Assembly: GCA_947503135.1 (NCBI GenBank)
Contig: CANNCQ010000016.1
Span: 1-52,918, forward strand
Length of the DNA stretch: 52,918 bases
Direction: 5' to 3'
From: an uncultured Aquimarina sp.
Lineage (GTDB): Bacteria > Bacteroidota > Bacteroidia > Flavobacteriales > Flavobacteriaceae
In this document: in pieces, positions 45,580-52,918 of the stretch
Layout of the letters: every line of letters begins with the position of its first letter
How positions within the stretch are numbered: the stretch's first letter is position 1
Translations under genes and position numbers: made by a program
Notes under the pieces: model-generated
The model's database searches: none
Told to the model about the DNA's origin: nothing
What the model saw: the letters and a program-made list of their open reading frames with translations, nothing else

Positions 45580-45609
45580 TTGCTAAACTAAATAAATGTC
45601 TTAAATTTG
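45580..45609 (+). promoter_or_regulatory. promoter of the tRNA-Gly / tRNA-Leu operon
   Basis: TTG at 45580-45582, a 19-base spacer and TAAATTTG at 45602-45609 match the Bacteroidota promoter consensus exactly. Transcription should begin about 45615. A hairpin with 7-bp arms (GCAATAG / CTATTGC, 45615-45630) then begins the leader, followed by GTTCATT (45634-45640) and the tRNA. Confidence 0.85.
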
Positions 45610-45647
45610 CACCCGCAATAGCACTATTGCAACGTTCATTAAAAATT

Positions 45648-45719
45648 GCGAAAGTAGCTCAGGGGTAGAGCATCACCTTGCCAAGGTGGGGGTCGCGGGT
45701 TCAAATCCCGTCTTTCGCT
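45648..45719 (+). tRNA. tRNA-Gly (anticodon GCC)
   Basis: A 72-base cloverleaf. The acceptor arm pairs GCGAAAG with CTTTCGC, and the discriminator is T. The anticodon loop TTGCCAA has GCC at its centre on the TCACC/GGTGG stem. The T arm is GCGGGTTCAAATCCCG. CCA is not encoded, as usual in Bacteroidota. Confidence 0.97.
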
Positions 45720-45747
45720 CTGAGATATTTTCCTAAAAATATACCAC

Positions 45748-45831
45748 GCTCGGGTGGTGGAATTGGTAGACACGTTGGACTTAAAATCCAATGTCCATTA
45801 GGACGTACGGGTTCAAGTCCCGTCCCGAGTA
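45748..45831 (+). tRNA. tRNA-Leu (anticodon TAA)
   Basis: An 84-base class II tRNA. The acceptor arm GCTCGGG pairs with CCCGAGT (terminal G-T wobble), and the discriminator is A. The anticodon stem TTGGA/TCCAA holds loop CTTAAAA with TAA. The long variable arm is TGTCCATTAGGACGT. It follows tRNA-Gly by 28 bases on one transcript. Confidence 0.96.
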
Positions 45832-45834
45832 CTC

Positions 45835-45871
45835 AAAGCCTTGTTAATCTGTTGATTTTCAAGGCTTTTTT
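45835..45871 (+). terminator. terminator of the tRNA operon
   Basis: AAAGCCTTG (45835-45843) and CAAGGCTTT (45860-45868) are exact complements, followed by four more T. It lies 3 bases beyond tRNA-Leu. Confidence 0.85.
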
Positions 45872-45929
45872 GTGTTTGTAGGTTTCCTTATTGTATCTTT
45901 TCTTTTTCTAAAAATATTTTGTTACTTGG

Positions 45930-47417
45930 GTGCTGTGTAGAAAAAAAAACAAAACCCTGGAAAATATAGTATTTATACCTGCAACCGAACTTATTGATAA
46001 AATAAAGTCAGGAAAAATTTCAGTGGTTGAAGTTGTTACATCATTCTTGAATCAAATAAAGGAAAATAACCCACGAATAAATGCGGTTTGTGATTTAAGG
46101 AATAAGGAGGAAATTCTTAAAGAAGCGTTACAAAAAGATGAAGATGTCAGAAAAAGAAAGCCACTTGGAATTCTACATGGACTTCCATTAACTATAAAAG
46201 ACAGTTTTCTTGTTAAAGGTTTAAAAAATTCTAACGGAGACCCTTTGTTAAGAAATTATATAGCTACAGAGGATGCTGAACTAGTGAAGCGTTTAAAAGG
46301 GGAGGGGGCTATAATAATAGGTAAAACAAATACACCACTTTACTGTATAGATTGGCAAAGTACTAATTTTTGGAATGGACAAACAAACAATCCTTACGAT
46401 TTGGCAAGAGTTGCAGGAGGCAGTTCTGGCGGTTCGGCGGTATCGGTTGCTTCTGGGTTTAGTCCTTTGGAATTGGGAGCTGATCTCGGAGGGTCAATAA
46501 GAGTACCTGCTCATTTTAATGGAGTTTGTGGATTAAAACCTACTGAAAATCACTTGTCAAACAGAGGGCATCTAAAAGTTCCTAATAAGCCTCAAGGAAG
46601 GAGGCACATGGTAACGCCAGGCCCTTTTGCAAAAAATGTAAGTGACTTGATATTAATGATGCAAGTACTTGGGAATAATTCAAAATATCAACTTCCCGAA
46701 TTACCTCAAATTGATTTTAATAGTAACTCAGAATGGACTGATAAAACTCCTTTAAAAATAGCTTACGCAGGCACAATAAATGAAACTGAAGTTGATGATG
46801 AATATTTAGAATTATTTAGCGGTTTTATCTCAAAAATCAAAAAAGAACCTCATGTTTTTAACTCTGACCATCCAATTTATAATGAACAAAAAGCATATTT
46901 AGAATATAGTAAAATTATAGGTTTTGAATTCGGTGTTAATAGTCCTAAAGTTCCTTTATTGTCGATTTTTATGTATTCATTTATTAGATTAAAATATAAA
47001 GATCATTTATGGGCTAAAGGTATGGCGCTAGGGGAAAGGTTGTCTAATATTAAGTATGCAGATGCAATTGATTATAAAGATCAATTTTCAGAAATATATG
47101 ATGCTTTCTTAACAAAATACGACATTTGGATAACGCCTGTTTGTTCTTTTGAAGCTTACAAGCATCAAAAAGCGGGAAAACCATTTATTGTAAACAAAAA
47201 GAAGGTGGGTTACACTAAAGCAATCGCTTCCTTCAATTTTACTTCGGCATTTTCAGGACATCCTATAGTGGTAATACCAATAGGAAAAAAGAAAAATGGT
47301 ATGCCTGTAGGTGTACAAATTCATTCCAGAAAATGGACCGACAAAAAATTATTAGAAATAGCTAAATATTTAGAGAAATTTACAAATGGGTTTGAAGTGC
47401 CTGATAGCCTTTTATAA
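45930..47417 (+). CDS. amidase-signature hydrolase, FAAH-like
   Basis: A 495-residue amidase. The Lys-cisSer-Ser triad is at K90 (LPLTIKD), S165 (VAGGSSGGSA) and S189 (GADLGGSIRVPAHF). It is not GatA: the substrate region differs (TNTPLYCIDWQSTNFWNGQT), and gatA is elsewhere in the window. It is closest to the fatty-acid-amide hydrolase/acylamidase branch; the real substrate is unknown. No ATG precedes the conserved N-terminus, so a GTG at 45930 is the best start. It is a single-gene unit after the tRNA terminator, with no signal peptide. Confidence 0.85.
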   Translation: MLCRKKNKTLENIVFIPATELIDKIKSGKISVVEVVTSFLNQIKENNPRINAVCDLRNKEEILKEALQKDEDVRKRKPLGILHGLPLTIKDSFLVKGLKNSNGDPLLRNYIATEDAELVKRLKGEGAIIIGKTNTPLYCIDWQSTNFWNGQTNNPYDLARVAGGSSGGSAVSVASGFSPLELGADLGGSIRVPAHFNGVCGLKPTENHLSNRGHLKVPNKPQGRRHMVTPGPFAKNVSDLILMMQVLGNNSKYQLPELPQIDFNSNSEWTDKTPLKIAYAGTINETEVDDEYLELFSGFISKIKKEPHVFNSDHPIYNEQKAYLEYSKIIGFEFGVNSPKVPLLSIFMYSFIRLKYKDHLWAKGMALGERLSNIKYADAIDYKDQFSEIYDAFLTKYDIWITPVCSFEAYKHQKAGKPFIVNKKKVGYTKAIASFNFTSAFSGHPIVVIPIGKKKNGMPVGVQIHSRKWTDKKLLEIAKYLEKFTNGFEVPDSLL

Positions 47418-47646
47418 AAGGCTCAAGTATTTGTGTTTAAATATTAGTTTTGTGAATATCTTGAAAAGTAACAAGTAAAAAAATGCCCATTTCATAATGT
47501 AAACACAGGGTGTTTTTTTATAAACATAATCATCAAAGGATTCATAACATCAAGAGTAGTGAATCACTTTTCAAATTAAATCCAAAACATAAAAAAACCT
47601 CCTTAATATAAAATCAAGAAGGCTCTTTAAAAGTGGTTAATATAAA

Positions 47647-48363
47647 TTATTTCAAGTCATTTAAAGTCCAATCATAAGTATAAAACGATACTCTCGATTT
47701 TGGGTCTAAAGGCGTTTTTCGGTACTTGTTTAAAAAATCTACGTACGATCCAAATTGTTTGAAATCGCCAGCATACCATTCAAAAATCTGTGATATTTTC
47801 ACTTTTTTACCATCTACACGAGTAAATTTCGTGTCATTAATAGCTTTTACAGTTTGGCGTTGTAACAGGTTTTCTAATTTGTTAGGAGTATATGCTTCTG
47901 CAATTAAAGGAGGACATCCTAAACCTGCACAAACTAAAGCAAAGTGAAAACGAGCTTCTTTAGGAAATGATTTTCTTAAAATTCCATTTTCAATACCATT
48001 TAAAGTTGTTGACTTTCCTGCTACTGTGTATTTGCTTCTGTCAAAAAAACCGCCAATATCTGTAGGGCGCTTAACGGGGTATTTTTTAATAATTCCGTTT
48101 ATAACAAGTAAATTATAAGCATTTATGTAAAAAGCTTTAAACTCGTTAGCATTGCTTTTTTGAGGTTTTGCAGTGGCTATAATGTTTAGTAAATCGTTTA
48201 AATCCGACGGGTCATTTTTAATATTTTTATAGTTTACTAAACCATTTGAAACATTTTCTTTAAAAAAAGAATCTGCTTTTGAAAAGAATGACGAATTTAT
48301 TTGTGCTGAGGTTATTTGGGCTATTGCAAAAATGGCAAAAAGAAAGCTTATAGATTTTTTCAT
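47647..48363 (-). CDS. DUF547 domain-containing exported protein
   Basis: A 238-residue protein with a signal peptide (1-20, ending TSAQ). The DUF547 core includes FYINAYNLLVINGIIKKYP, then FHFALVCAGLGCPPLIAEAY and a long C-terminal region with QIFEWYAGDFKQFG. The family is of unknown function. The conserved Cys-containing FALVCAGLGCP is present. It is divergent from the SGNH hydrolase gene (44-base gap). A weak hairpin lies in its downstream gap (47590-47640), though I could not confirm a terminator. Confidence 0.85.
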   Translation of the reverse strand: MKKSISFLFAIFAIAQITSAQINSSFFSKADSFFKENVSNGLVNYKNIKNDPSDLNDLLNIIATAKPQKSNANEFKAFYINAYNLLVINGIIKKYPVKRPTDIGGFFDRSKYTVAGKSTTLNGIENGILRKSFPKEARFHFALVCAGLGCPPLIAEAYTPNKLENLLQRQTVKAINDTKFTRVDGKKVKISQIFEWYAGDFKQFGSYVDFLNKYRKTPLDPKSRVSFYTYDWTLNDLK

Positions 48364-48407
48364 TATGTTTTATCTTAGTTTTAAATTACATTCCTTAAGT
48401 CGAAACA

Positions 48408-49148
48408 ATGCATAAGATGCTTACATCAATTTTTAAATATGGGTTATATGAATTGCAATTTTTTGCTAAAATTATATGCGTATTATTGGTGATTGTAAGT
48501 TGTTCTGAGCGATCAAATAAAATAGAAGTGAAAGCAATAAAACCAGAGCAAACAAGCAATAATATTCAATATTTAGCTTTAGGCGATAGTTACACAATTG
48601 GCGAAGCAGTTGATGAAGGCAAAAGTTTTCCATTGCAATTGGCAGCCAAATTAAATTTAAAGCCCAAAACAGTAGTTCAAACTAAAATAATAGCGACTAC
48701 AGGTTGGCGCACCGATCAATTAATAGCTGCTATCGAAAAGGAAGAAATTTCAGAAATATACGATTTTGTAACCTTGTTAATAGGAGTGAATAATCAATTT
48801 CAAAACACTGATTTTGGTCAATACGAAAAAGAATTTCCTGATTTGTTGGAAAAAGCCATCGAATTGGCAGATAATAATGCTAATAAAGTGTTGGTGCTTT
48901 CTATCCCCGATTACGGTTTTACTCCATTTGGAGAGGGAAAATCGGGCATAAGTGAAGGGATAGACAAATATAATTCTTTTGCAAAAAAGATAGCCATCCA
49001 AAAAGAAGTAGCTTTTCTAAATATTACGGATATCACTCGTCGAGGGCTGCAAGAACCAAAATTGGTGGCAAGCGATAATCTTCATGTTTCAGCTATCGGG
49101 TATGCCGAATTTGTGGAGCGTATTATTGAATTGAAATTTTCTGAATAG
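48408..49148 (+). CDS. SGNH/GDSL hydrolase, probable lipoprotein
   Basis: A 246-residue protein. A hydrophobic N-terminus ends with a lipobox VIVSCSERS (cysteine about residue 31), so it is probably lipid-anchored. The hydrolase blocks are: block I LALGDSYTIGEAV with the nucleophile Ser, block III IGVNNQFQ, and block V ASDNLHVSAIGYAEF with Asp and His. An esterase or lysophospholipase activity is likely but not specified. It lies alone between divergent DUF547 and the downstream dGTPase, 148 bases away. Confidence 0.85.
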   Translation: MHKMLTSIFKYGLYELQFFAKIICVLLVIVSCSERSNKIEVKAIKPEQTSNNIQYLALGDSYTIGEAVDEGKSFPLQLAAKLNLKPKTVVQTKIIATTGWRTDQLIAAIEKEEISEIYDFVTLLIGVNNQFQNTDFGQYEKEFPDLLEKAIELADNNANKVLVLSIPDYGFTPFGEGKSGISEGIDKYNSFAKKIAIQKEVAFLNITDITRRGLQEPKLVASDNLHVSAIGYAEFVERIIELKFSE

Positions 49149-49296
49149 TTCGTTATAATAATTTCTTTATAAATTAATTGCCATTTATTCTATAACATAT
49201 ATACTAAAGAGTTATTAAAGTGAAGCATTACCTATGGGATTATTAAAAGTAAACAATACTTTTGCTTAAAATTAATTTCGAGTGGAAAACAAGTCA

Positions 49297-50640
49297 ATGC
49301 ATTGGGAACAATTATTATCCTTACGAAAGCAAGGTGATGCGCATAAAAGATTACGAATCGAAGAAGATGAAACTCGTTTGGGGTTTGAGGTCGATTACGA
49401 CCGCATCATATTTTCGGCTCCATTTCGAAGCCTTCAAGATAAAACCCAAGTAGTACCTTTGTCTAAGACAAGCTTTGTGCATAGCAGGCTTACTCATAGT
49501 TTAGAAGTTTCTGTTGTTGGCAGGTCTTTGGGTAGAGTTGTAGGCAAGCAGCTTTTAGATAAGTACCCAGCGTTAAGTACTACTCACGGTTATAAATTTA
49601 ACGATTTTGGAGCTATAGTTGCAGCAGCTGCATTAGCGCATGATATAGGAAACCCTCCTTTTGGGCATTCTGGAGAAAAAGCAATTGGAGAGTTTTTCAA
49701 ATCAGGAAAAGGTGAAAAATTTCAATCCCAATTAACTTCCAAACAATATGCAGATTTAGTTAAATTTGAAGGAAATGCGAATGGCTTTAAAATTTTAACC
49801 GAAACTAAAAACGGAATTGTTGGTGGGTTAAGAATGTCTTATGCTACACTCGGAGCATTTTTAAAATACCCAAAGCCATCACTTCCGCACCAGCCAAGTA
49901 AAAATATAGCACATAAAAAATACGGTTATTTTCAAAGTGAAGAACTTTTTTTTAATGAGCTAGTTGCTGATCTTGGATTGATAAAACAAACGTTCGATGG
50001 CGAGGATTGTTACCTTCGACATCCGTTAACTTATTTAGTAGAAGCTGCCGACGATATTTGTTATACCATTATTGATTTTGAAGATGGAATAAATTTAGGG
50101 TTGCTTAACGAGGAGCTCGCTTTAGAGCATTTAATCGAATTGGTAAAAGATCGCTTAAACTCCAAAAAATATTACAATTTAACTAAAAAGTCTGAACGTG
50201 TAAGTTATTTACGAGCGCTAGCAATTGGGGTGTTAATAAGCGAGGTAACAAAAGTGTTTATTGAAAATGAAGAAGATATATTAAAAGGAGACTTTAAAGG
50301 ATCATTAATTGATCATAGTAAGTTTAAATTTCAAATAGAAGAAATTATAAAAATAAGCATCGATAAAATTTATCAAAGTAAAGAAGTAATTGAAAAAGAA
50401 ATTACAGGTTATCAAATTTTAAATACATTATTGGAAGTTTATTGCCAGGCGTCAGAAAATTACCATACAAATACCCAAAGTTTTTACGATAAATTAATTT
50501 TAAAGGCGGAAGGAGAAAATTTCGATTATAAAAATCCAGATACCTATTCACGATTAATCAGTATTTGTCAATACATAGCAAGTTTAACGGATGGAAATGC
50601 TTTGGAAAATTTCAAAAAAATTAAAGGATTAGGTATTTAA
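49297..50640 (+). CDS. dgt: deoxyguanosinetriphosphate triphosphohydrolase (dGTPase)
   Basis: About 447 residues starting MHWEQLLSLRKQGDAHKRLR. The HD-domain metal ligands are in HSRLTHSLEVSVVGRSLGR and AALAHDIGNPPFGHSGEKAI; a further Asp is in LVEAADDICYTIIDFEDGI. It hydrolyses dGTP (and related dNTPs) to the nucleoside and tripolyphosphate. A GTG at 49282 is an alternative start, but a -7-like TACTTTTG at 49257-49264 puts transcription near 49271, which fits ATG 49297. Its TAA overlaps the ATG of the next gene by one base. Confidence 0.94.
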   Translation: MHWEQLLSLRKQGDAHKRLRIEEDETRLGFEVDYDRIIFSAPFRSLQDKTQVVPLSKTSFVHSRLTHSLEVSVVGRSLGRVVGKQLLDKYPALSTTHGYKFNDFGAIVAAAALAHDIGNPPFGHSGEKAIGEFFKSGKGEKFQSQLTSKQYADLVKFEGNANGFKILTETKNGIVGGLRMSYATLGAFLKYPKPSLPHQPSKNIAHKKYGYFQSEELFFNELVADLGLIKQTFDGEDCYLRHPLTYLVEAADDICYTIIDFEDGINLGLLNEELALEHLIELVKDRLNSKKYYNLTKKSERVSYLRALAIGVLISEVTKVFIENEEDILKGDFKGSLIDHSKFKFQIEEIIKISIDKIYQSKEVIEKEITGYQILNTLLEVYCQASENYHTNTQSFYDKLILKAEGENFDYKNPDTYSRLISICQYIASLTDGNALENFKKIKGLGI

Positions 50641-51303
50641 TGCAGAAGAGATTTATGGAGAATCAATATTTAAATTATTATAAAAATCATTCTGAAAAGG
50701 AACTGTTAGAAGTTGTTCAAAATCCAGAAGCATATAATGATGAGGCAAGGCTAGCAGCTTATGACTTATTAAAAGAAAAAAACAAAACGCTAACAATAGA
50801 GCAAATCACAGAATTAGAGTCGCTTAAAATAAAGTTTAACGATAGTCAAATTATAGCCAAAAAAGAAGAAGAACAAGTTGAAGAAAAGCTTCAAAATTGG
50901 TATTCACCAACAGCAATATTGGGTTTTTCTATTTTTTTAGAACCTTTATTTGGAGCTATTTTACTTTCTCAAAATCTTAAAAAAGCTGATAAAAAAAAAG
51001 CAAGCAACAATAGTTATAATAGTAGGTATTGTATTTTTGTTGGGAAGAATGGCTCTTGTGTATACACAGCGTATGACGCAGGTAAATTCATTAATTATTA
51101 GTATTGGTGCGGGGTTGGTTTTTATAGAGTTTTTCTGGAAAAAGCACTTAGGTTACAAAGTAAAATACAATCGAAAACCTATTTGGAAACCTTTGTTAAT
51201 CTTTTTAGGAGTAATTATTTTGGTTTTTGGTTTGCAAATGGCTTTAAATCCAGAATTGTTTCAAGAGTTGTTAAAGCAGCAACAATTACAATTTGCTAAA
51301 TAG
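50640..51303 (+). pseudogene. frameshifted membrane protein gene of unknown function
   Basis: Two overlapping frames make one protein. The first (50640-51101) has an acidic soluble part (NYYKNHSEKELLEVVQNPEA and YDEARLAAYDLLKEK-like helices) and the start of a membrane segment (SPTAILGFSIFLEPLFGAIL). After the nine-A run at 50991-50999 the plausible sequence moves to the +1 frame: KKQATIVIIVGIVFLLGR, then GAGLVFIEFFWKKHLGY and LLIFLGVIILVFGLQMALN, ending at 51303. With eight A instead of nine, one protein of about 221 residues with four membrane helices results. Sequencing error, true mutation, or slippage on the A run are all possible. It is coupled to dgt by TAATG. Confidence 0.75.
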
Positions 51304-51335
51304 TATAGTTTAAAAATATATCAAGTACCCGTTTT

Positions 51336-52283
51336 ATGAAAGTTCTACATCTAGACGATAATCACCCGTTACTAATTAGTCAACTAGCCAAAGCTGGTTA
51401 TGTAAATCATGAAGATTACACCTCTTCAAAAAAAGAAGTCGAGGATAAAATCAATAATTATGAAGGTATTGTAATTCGTAGTCGTTTTAAAGTAGATAAA
51501 ACATTTTTAGAAGCAGCTACTAATTTAAAATTTATAGCTAGAGTAGGTGCTGGCTTAGAGAGTATCGATTTAGAAGCAGCTTCTCAAAAAGGGATTAGTT
51601 TGTTTTCTGCTCCTGAAGGCAATAGAAATGCTGTTGCCGAGCATACATTAGGTATGATTTTATCGCTCTTTAATAAATTAAATACTGCCGATAAGCAAGT
51701 TAAAGAAGGACAATGGTTACGAGAAGCCAATCGAGGTGTAGAGTTAGATGGACTTACCGTAGGAATTATCGGTTATGGAAATATGGGGAAGGCTTTTTCT
51801 AAAAAACTACGAGGATTTAATGTGGAGGTTATTTGTTACGATATCCAGCAAGACGTTGATGATAGTAATGCCGAGCAAGTAGAGTTGCAAGAATTGTTTG
51901 ATAAAACAGATGTGTTAAGTATTCATACGCCTTGGACTCCATTAACCGACCAAATGATTAATGAAGAGTTCATTTCTAAATTTAAAAAGCCTTTTTGGTT
52001 ATTTAATACAGCTCGAGGAAAAAGTGTGGTTACTAAAGATTTGGTGGCGGCATTAAAGAAGGGCAAAGTAAAAGGAGCTGGTTTAGATGTATTAGAGTAT
52101 GAAAAGCTTTCGTTTGAAAAACTATTTGTAGAAGAAATGCCTTTAGAATTCAAGCAACTACTGGCATTTGATAACGTTATTTTAACTCCGCATGTGGCTG
52201 GTTGGACGGTTCAAAGCAAAGAAAAATTGGCTCAGACTATAGTTGATAAAGTGATTAAAGAGTTCGGCGATTTAAACAAGTAG
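51336..52283 (+). CDS. D-2-hydroxyacid dehydrogenase (SerA-like)
   Basis: A 315-residue NAD-dependent dehydrogenase. It has FIARVGAGLESIDLEAA (substrate-binding Arg), NAVAEHTLGMILSLF, the NAD loop GLTVGIIGYGNMGKAF, WLFNTARGKSVVTKDLV (catalytic Arg), LDVLEYE (Glu) and TPHVAGWTVQSKEKL (His). No C-terminal ACT domain is present, so it is the short form. Phosphoglycerate dehydrogenase is possible, but glycerate or other hydroxyacids cannot be excluded. It lies 32 bases beyond the frameshifted membrane gene and is the last protein gene in the window. Confidence 0.88.
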   Translation: MKVLHLDDNHPLLISQLAKAGYVNHEDYTSSKKEVEDKINNYEGIVIRSRFKVDKTFLEAATNLKFIARVGAGLESIDLEAASQKGISLFSAPEGNRNAVAEHTLGMILSLFNKLNTADKQVKEGQWLREANRGVELDGLTVGIIGYGNMGKAFSKKLRGFNVEVICYDIQQDVDDSNAEQVELQELFDKTDVLSIHTPWTPLTDQMINEEFISKFKKPFWLFNTARGKSVVTKDLVAALKKGKVKGAGLDVLEYEKLSFEKLFVEEMPLEFKQLLAFDNVILTPHVAGWTVQSKEKLAQTIVDKVIKEFGDLNK

Positions 52284-52340
52284 AATAATTCTCACCTATT
52301 ATATAGTAAAAAAACAATAGCGTCCTTATTATGTAAGGGT

Positions 52341-52425
52341 GTTTCCCTTTGGGTCGGGCTCTACGTTATTACGCTTCGCACTTCGCAAGCTCAGGCTGTA
52401 GGGTAGCCACTGCTATCCCTAACGC
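52341..52425. repeat. dispersed Flavobacteriaceae-type repeat
   Basis: The stretch begins GTTTCCCTTTGGGTCGGGCT, passes CGCTTCGCACTTCGCAAGC and ends TGCTATCCCTAACGC. It is much richer in G+C than its surroundings and holds near-inverted pieces (AGGGTAGC against GCTATCCCT). I recall a similar element, TTTCCCTTCGGGTCGGGC...TATCCCTCACGC, scattered in related genomes; a database check is required. No coding potential is visible. Confidence 0.5.
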
Positions 52426-52593
52426 AAAAAAAAAGGTATTAAAAATCGAATTTATCGATAAAAACTTCATAAAATCGGACAAATTTAAAATTAAAACAGG
52501 CTGTAAAGTGTTTTAATATAAGGTGTTGAGTGTTTTTCTTAAAATAAGTTTAAAAAAACGCAAAAAATAAGGCGTTAAAGTCAAAAGAAGCTG

Positions 52594-52601
52594 TACATTT
52601 G
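52594..52601 (+). promoter_or_regulatory. rRNA-type promoter P1 (-7 element)
   Basis: TACATTTG fits TAnnTTTG. The downstream start region GCACCCCGC and a small hairpin (CTAC-GCAA-GTAG, 52609-52620), then GTTCATAAAAA (from 52625), closely match the tRNA-Gly leader at 45610-45640. No TTG is visible at the usual upstream distance. Confidence 0.6.
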
Positions 52602-52741
52602 CACCCCGCTACGCAAGTAGTGAAGTTCATAAAAAAGAGAGTTTTGTTTTTGTTGTTTTAAGTAATACTAAAGTAGTTGATTTTAGCGGTTTAAATACTG
52701 TTAAAGATTAAAAAAAACTTTTAAAAAAACTTCAATTATGT

Positions 52742-52774
52742 TTGTTATTAAAACAAAAAAAGGTTGTAAGTTTG
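52742..52774 (+). promoter_or_regulatory. rRNA-type promoter P2
   Basis: TTG at 52742-52744, a 22-base spacer and TAAGTTTG at 52767-52774. The start region GCACTCGC is followed by a hairpin CTTAAC-GAATGA-GTTAAG (52781-52798). It is the second of two tandem promoters in front of the expected ribosomal operon. Confidence 0.65.
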
Positions 52775-52845
52775 CACTCGCTTAACGAATGAGTTAAGGT
52801 TAACGAATTAGGGGTTAGAGATAGCGCTTAATTAACAAAAGAAGA

Positions 52846-52861
52846 GTTCATTGACATATTG
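52846..52861 (+). promoter_or_regulatory. boxA-like antitermination signal of an rRNA leader
   Basis: GTTCATTGACATATTG resembles the boxA segment (GTTCTTTGACATATTG) that precedes 16S rRNA genes in Bacteroidota, as I recall it. With the tandem promoters before it, it indicates that a ribosomal RNA operon begins just past the window's end. The 16S gene itself is not within the window. Confidence 0.6.
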
Positions 52862-52918
52862 ATTGACAGCGCGTATGATTAGTTAAATTTATTTAGCGAA
52901 GTTATACCAAATTAAGAA

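Noticed and set aside
45678..45881. 67-codon open frame across the two tRNA genes
   Set aside because: It reads through tRNA-Gly and tRNA-Leu, whose cloverleaf structures explain the sequence.
45930..47417. A second GatA
   Set aside because: The amidase triad is present, but the substrate segments differ from GatA, and gatA is already in the gatC-gatA-gatB operon.
47580..47640. Terminator after the DUF547 gene
   Set aside because: An A/T-rich hairpin can be drawn (AGAGCCTTCTTGAT against ATTAAGGAGG), but with several mismatches. It was left out of the feature list.

Overview
The window is chromosomal DNA from a member of the Bacteroidota, most likely the marine-type Flavobacteriaceae. The evidence is low G+C, a secreted alpha-amylase with a type IX secretion C-terminal sorting domain, promoters of the form TTG-N17-23-TAnnTTTG with no Shine-Dalgarno pattern, a GatB-AspRS fusion gene, a MaeB malic enzyme with a phosphotransacetylase tail, and the gene order udk / divIC / mutA. 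I see no phage, insertion sequence, integrase or CRISPR array. Most of the window is housekeeping DNA with a few odd loci.

Layout. 1-3.9 kb: an AraC-type regulator with two DNA-binding domains, followed by a duplicated pair of small genes (a YHS-domain secreted protein and an SPW-like membrane protein), with a guanine-deaminase-like gene inside one copy. 3.9-7.9 kb: three exported proteins (DUF5723, DUF3179, alpha/beta hydrolase lipoprotein). 8-13 kb: operon gatC-gatA-gatB/aspS for tRNA-dependent amidation, with AspRS fused to GatB. 13.2-17.1 kb: a large secreted alpha-amylase with a LacI-type operator upstream, divergent from a frameshifted lipoprotein gene. 17.2-24.2 kb: maeB-tsaB, then ruvB, a cytochrome P450, a PEBP protein and queG. 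24.3-26 kb: rpsF-rpsR-rplI. 26.2-33 kb: a LytTR response regulator, priA, two chalcone-isomerase-like proteins, nadC-yihY and rlmH. 33-38.3 kb: a flavodoxin, an SDR, then the run glk(ROK)-udk-divIC-mutA-like plus a strongly reduced remnant-like partner. 38.4-43.4 kb: MscS, CorA, ABC-F and a DegT aminotransferase. 43.5-45.5 kb: waaA and aroE. 45.6-45.9 kb: tRNA-Gly and tRNA-Leu. 45.9-52.3 kb: amidase, DUF547, SGNH hydrolase, dGTPase, a frameshifted membrane protein and a 2-hydroxyacid dehydrogenase. 52.3-52.9 kb: a dispersed repeat and tandem rRNA-type promoters with a boxA-like leader. The window stops just before what should be a 16S rRNA gene.

The loci most worth following are the reduced methylmalonyl-CoA-mutase pair at 34.4-36.3 kb, the duplicated YHS/SPW module with its shared upstream palindrome and dual-domain AraC regulator, the GatB-AspRS fusion, the perfect 16-bp LacI-family operator in front of the amylase, and the common hairpin leader shared by tRNA and rRNA promoters. 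All family assignments come from reading the translated sequences and recalled family motifs. No database search was possible.
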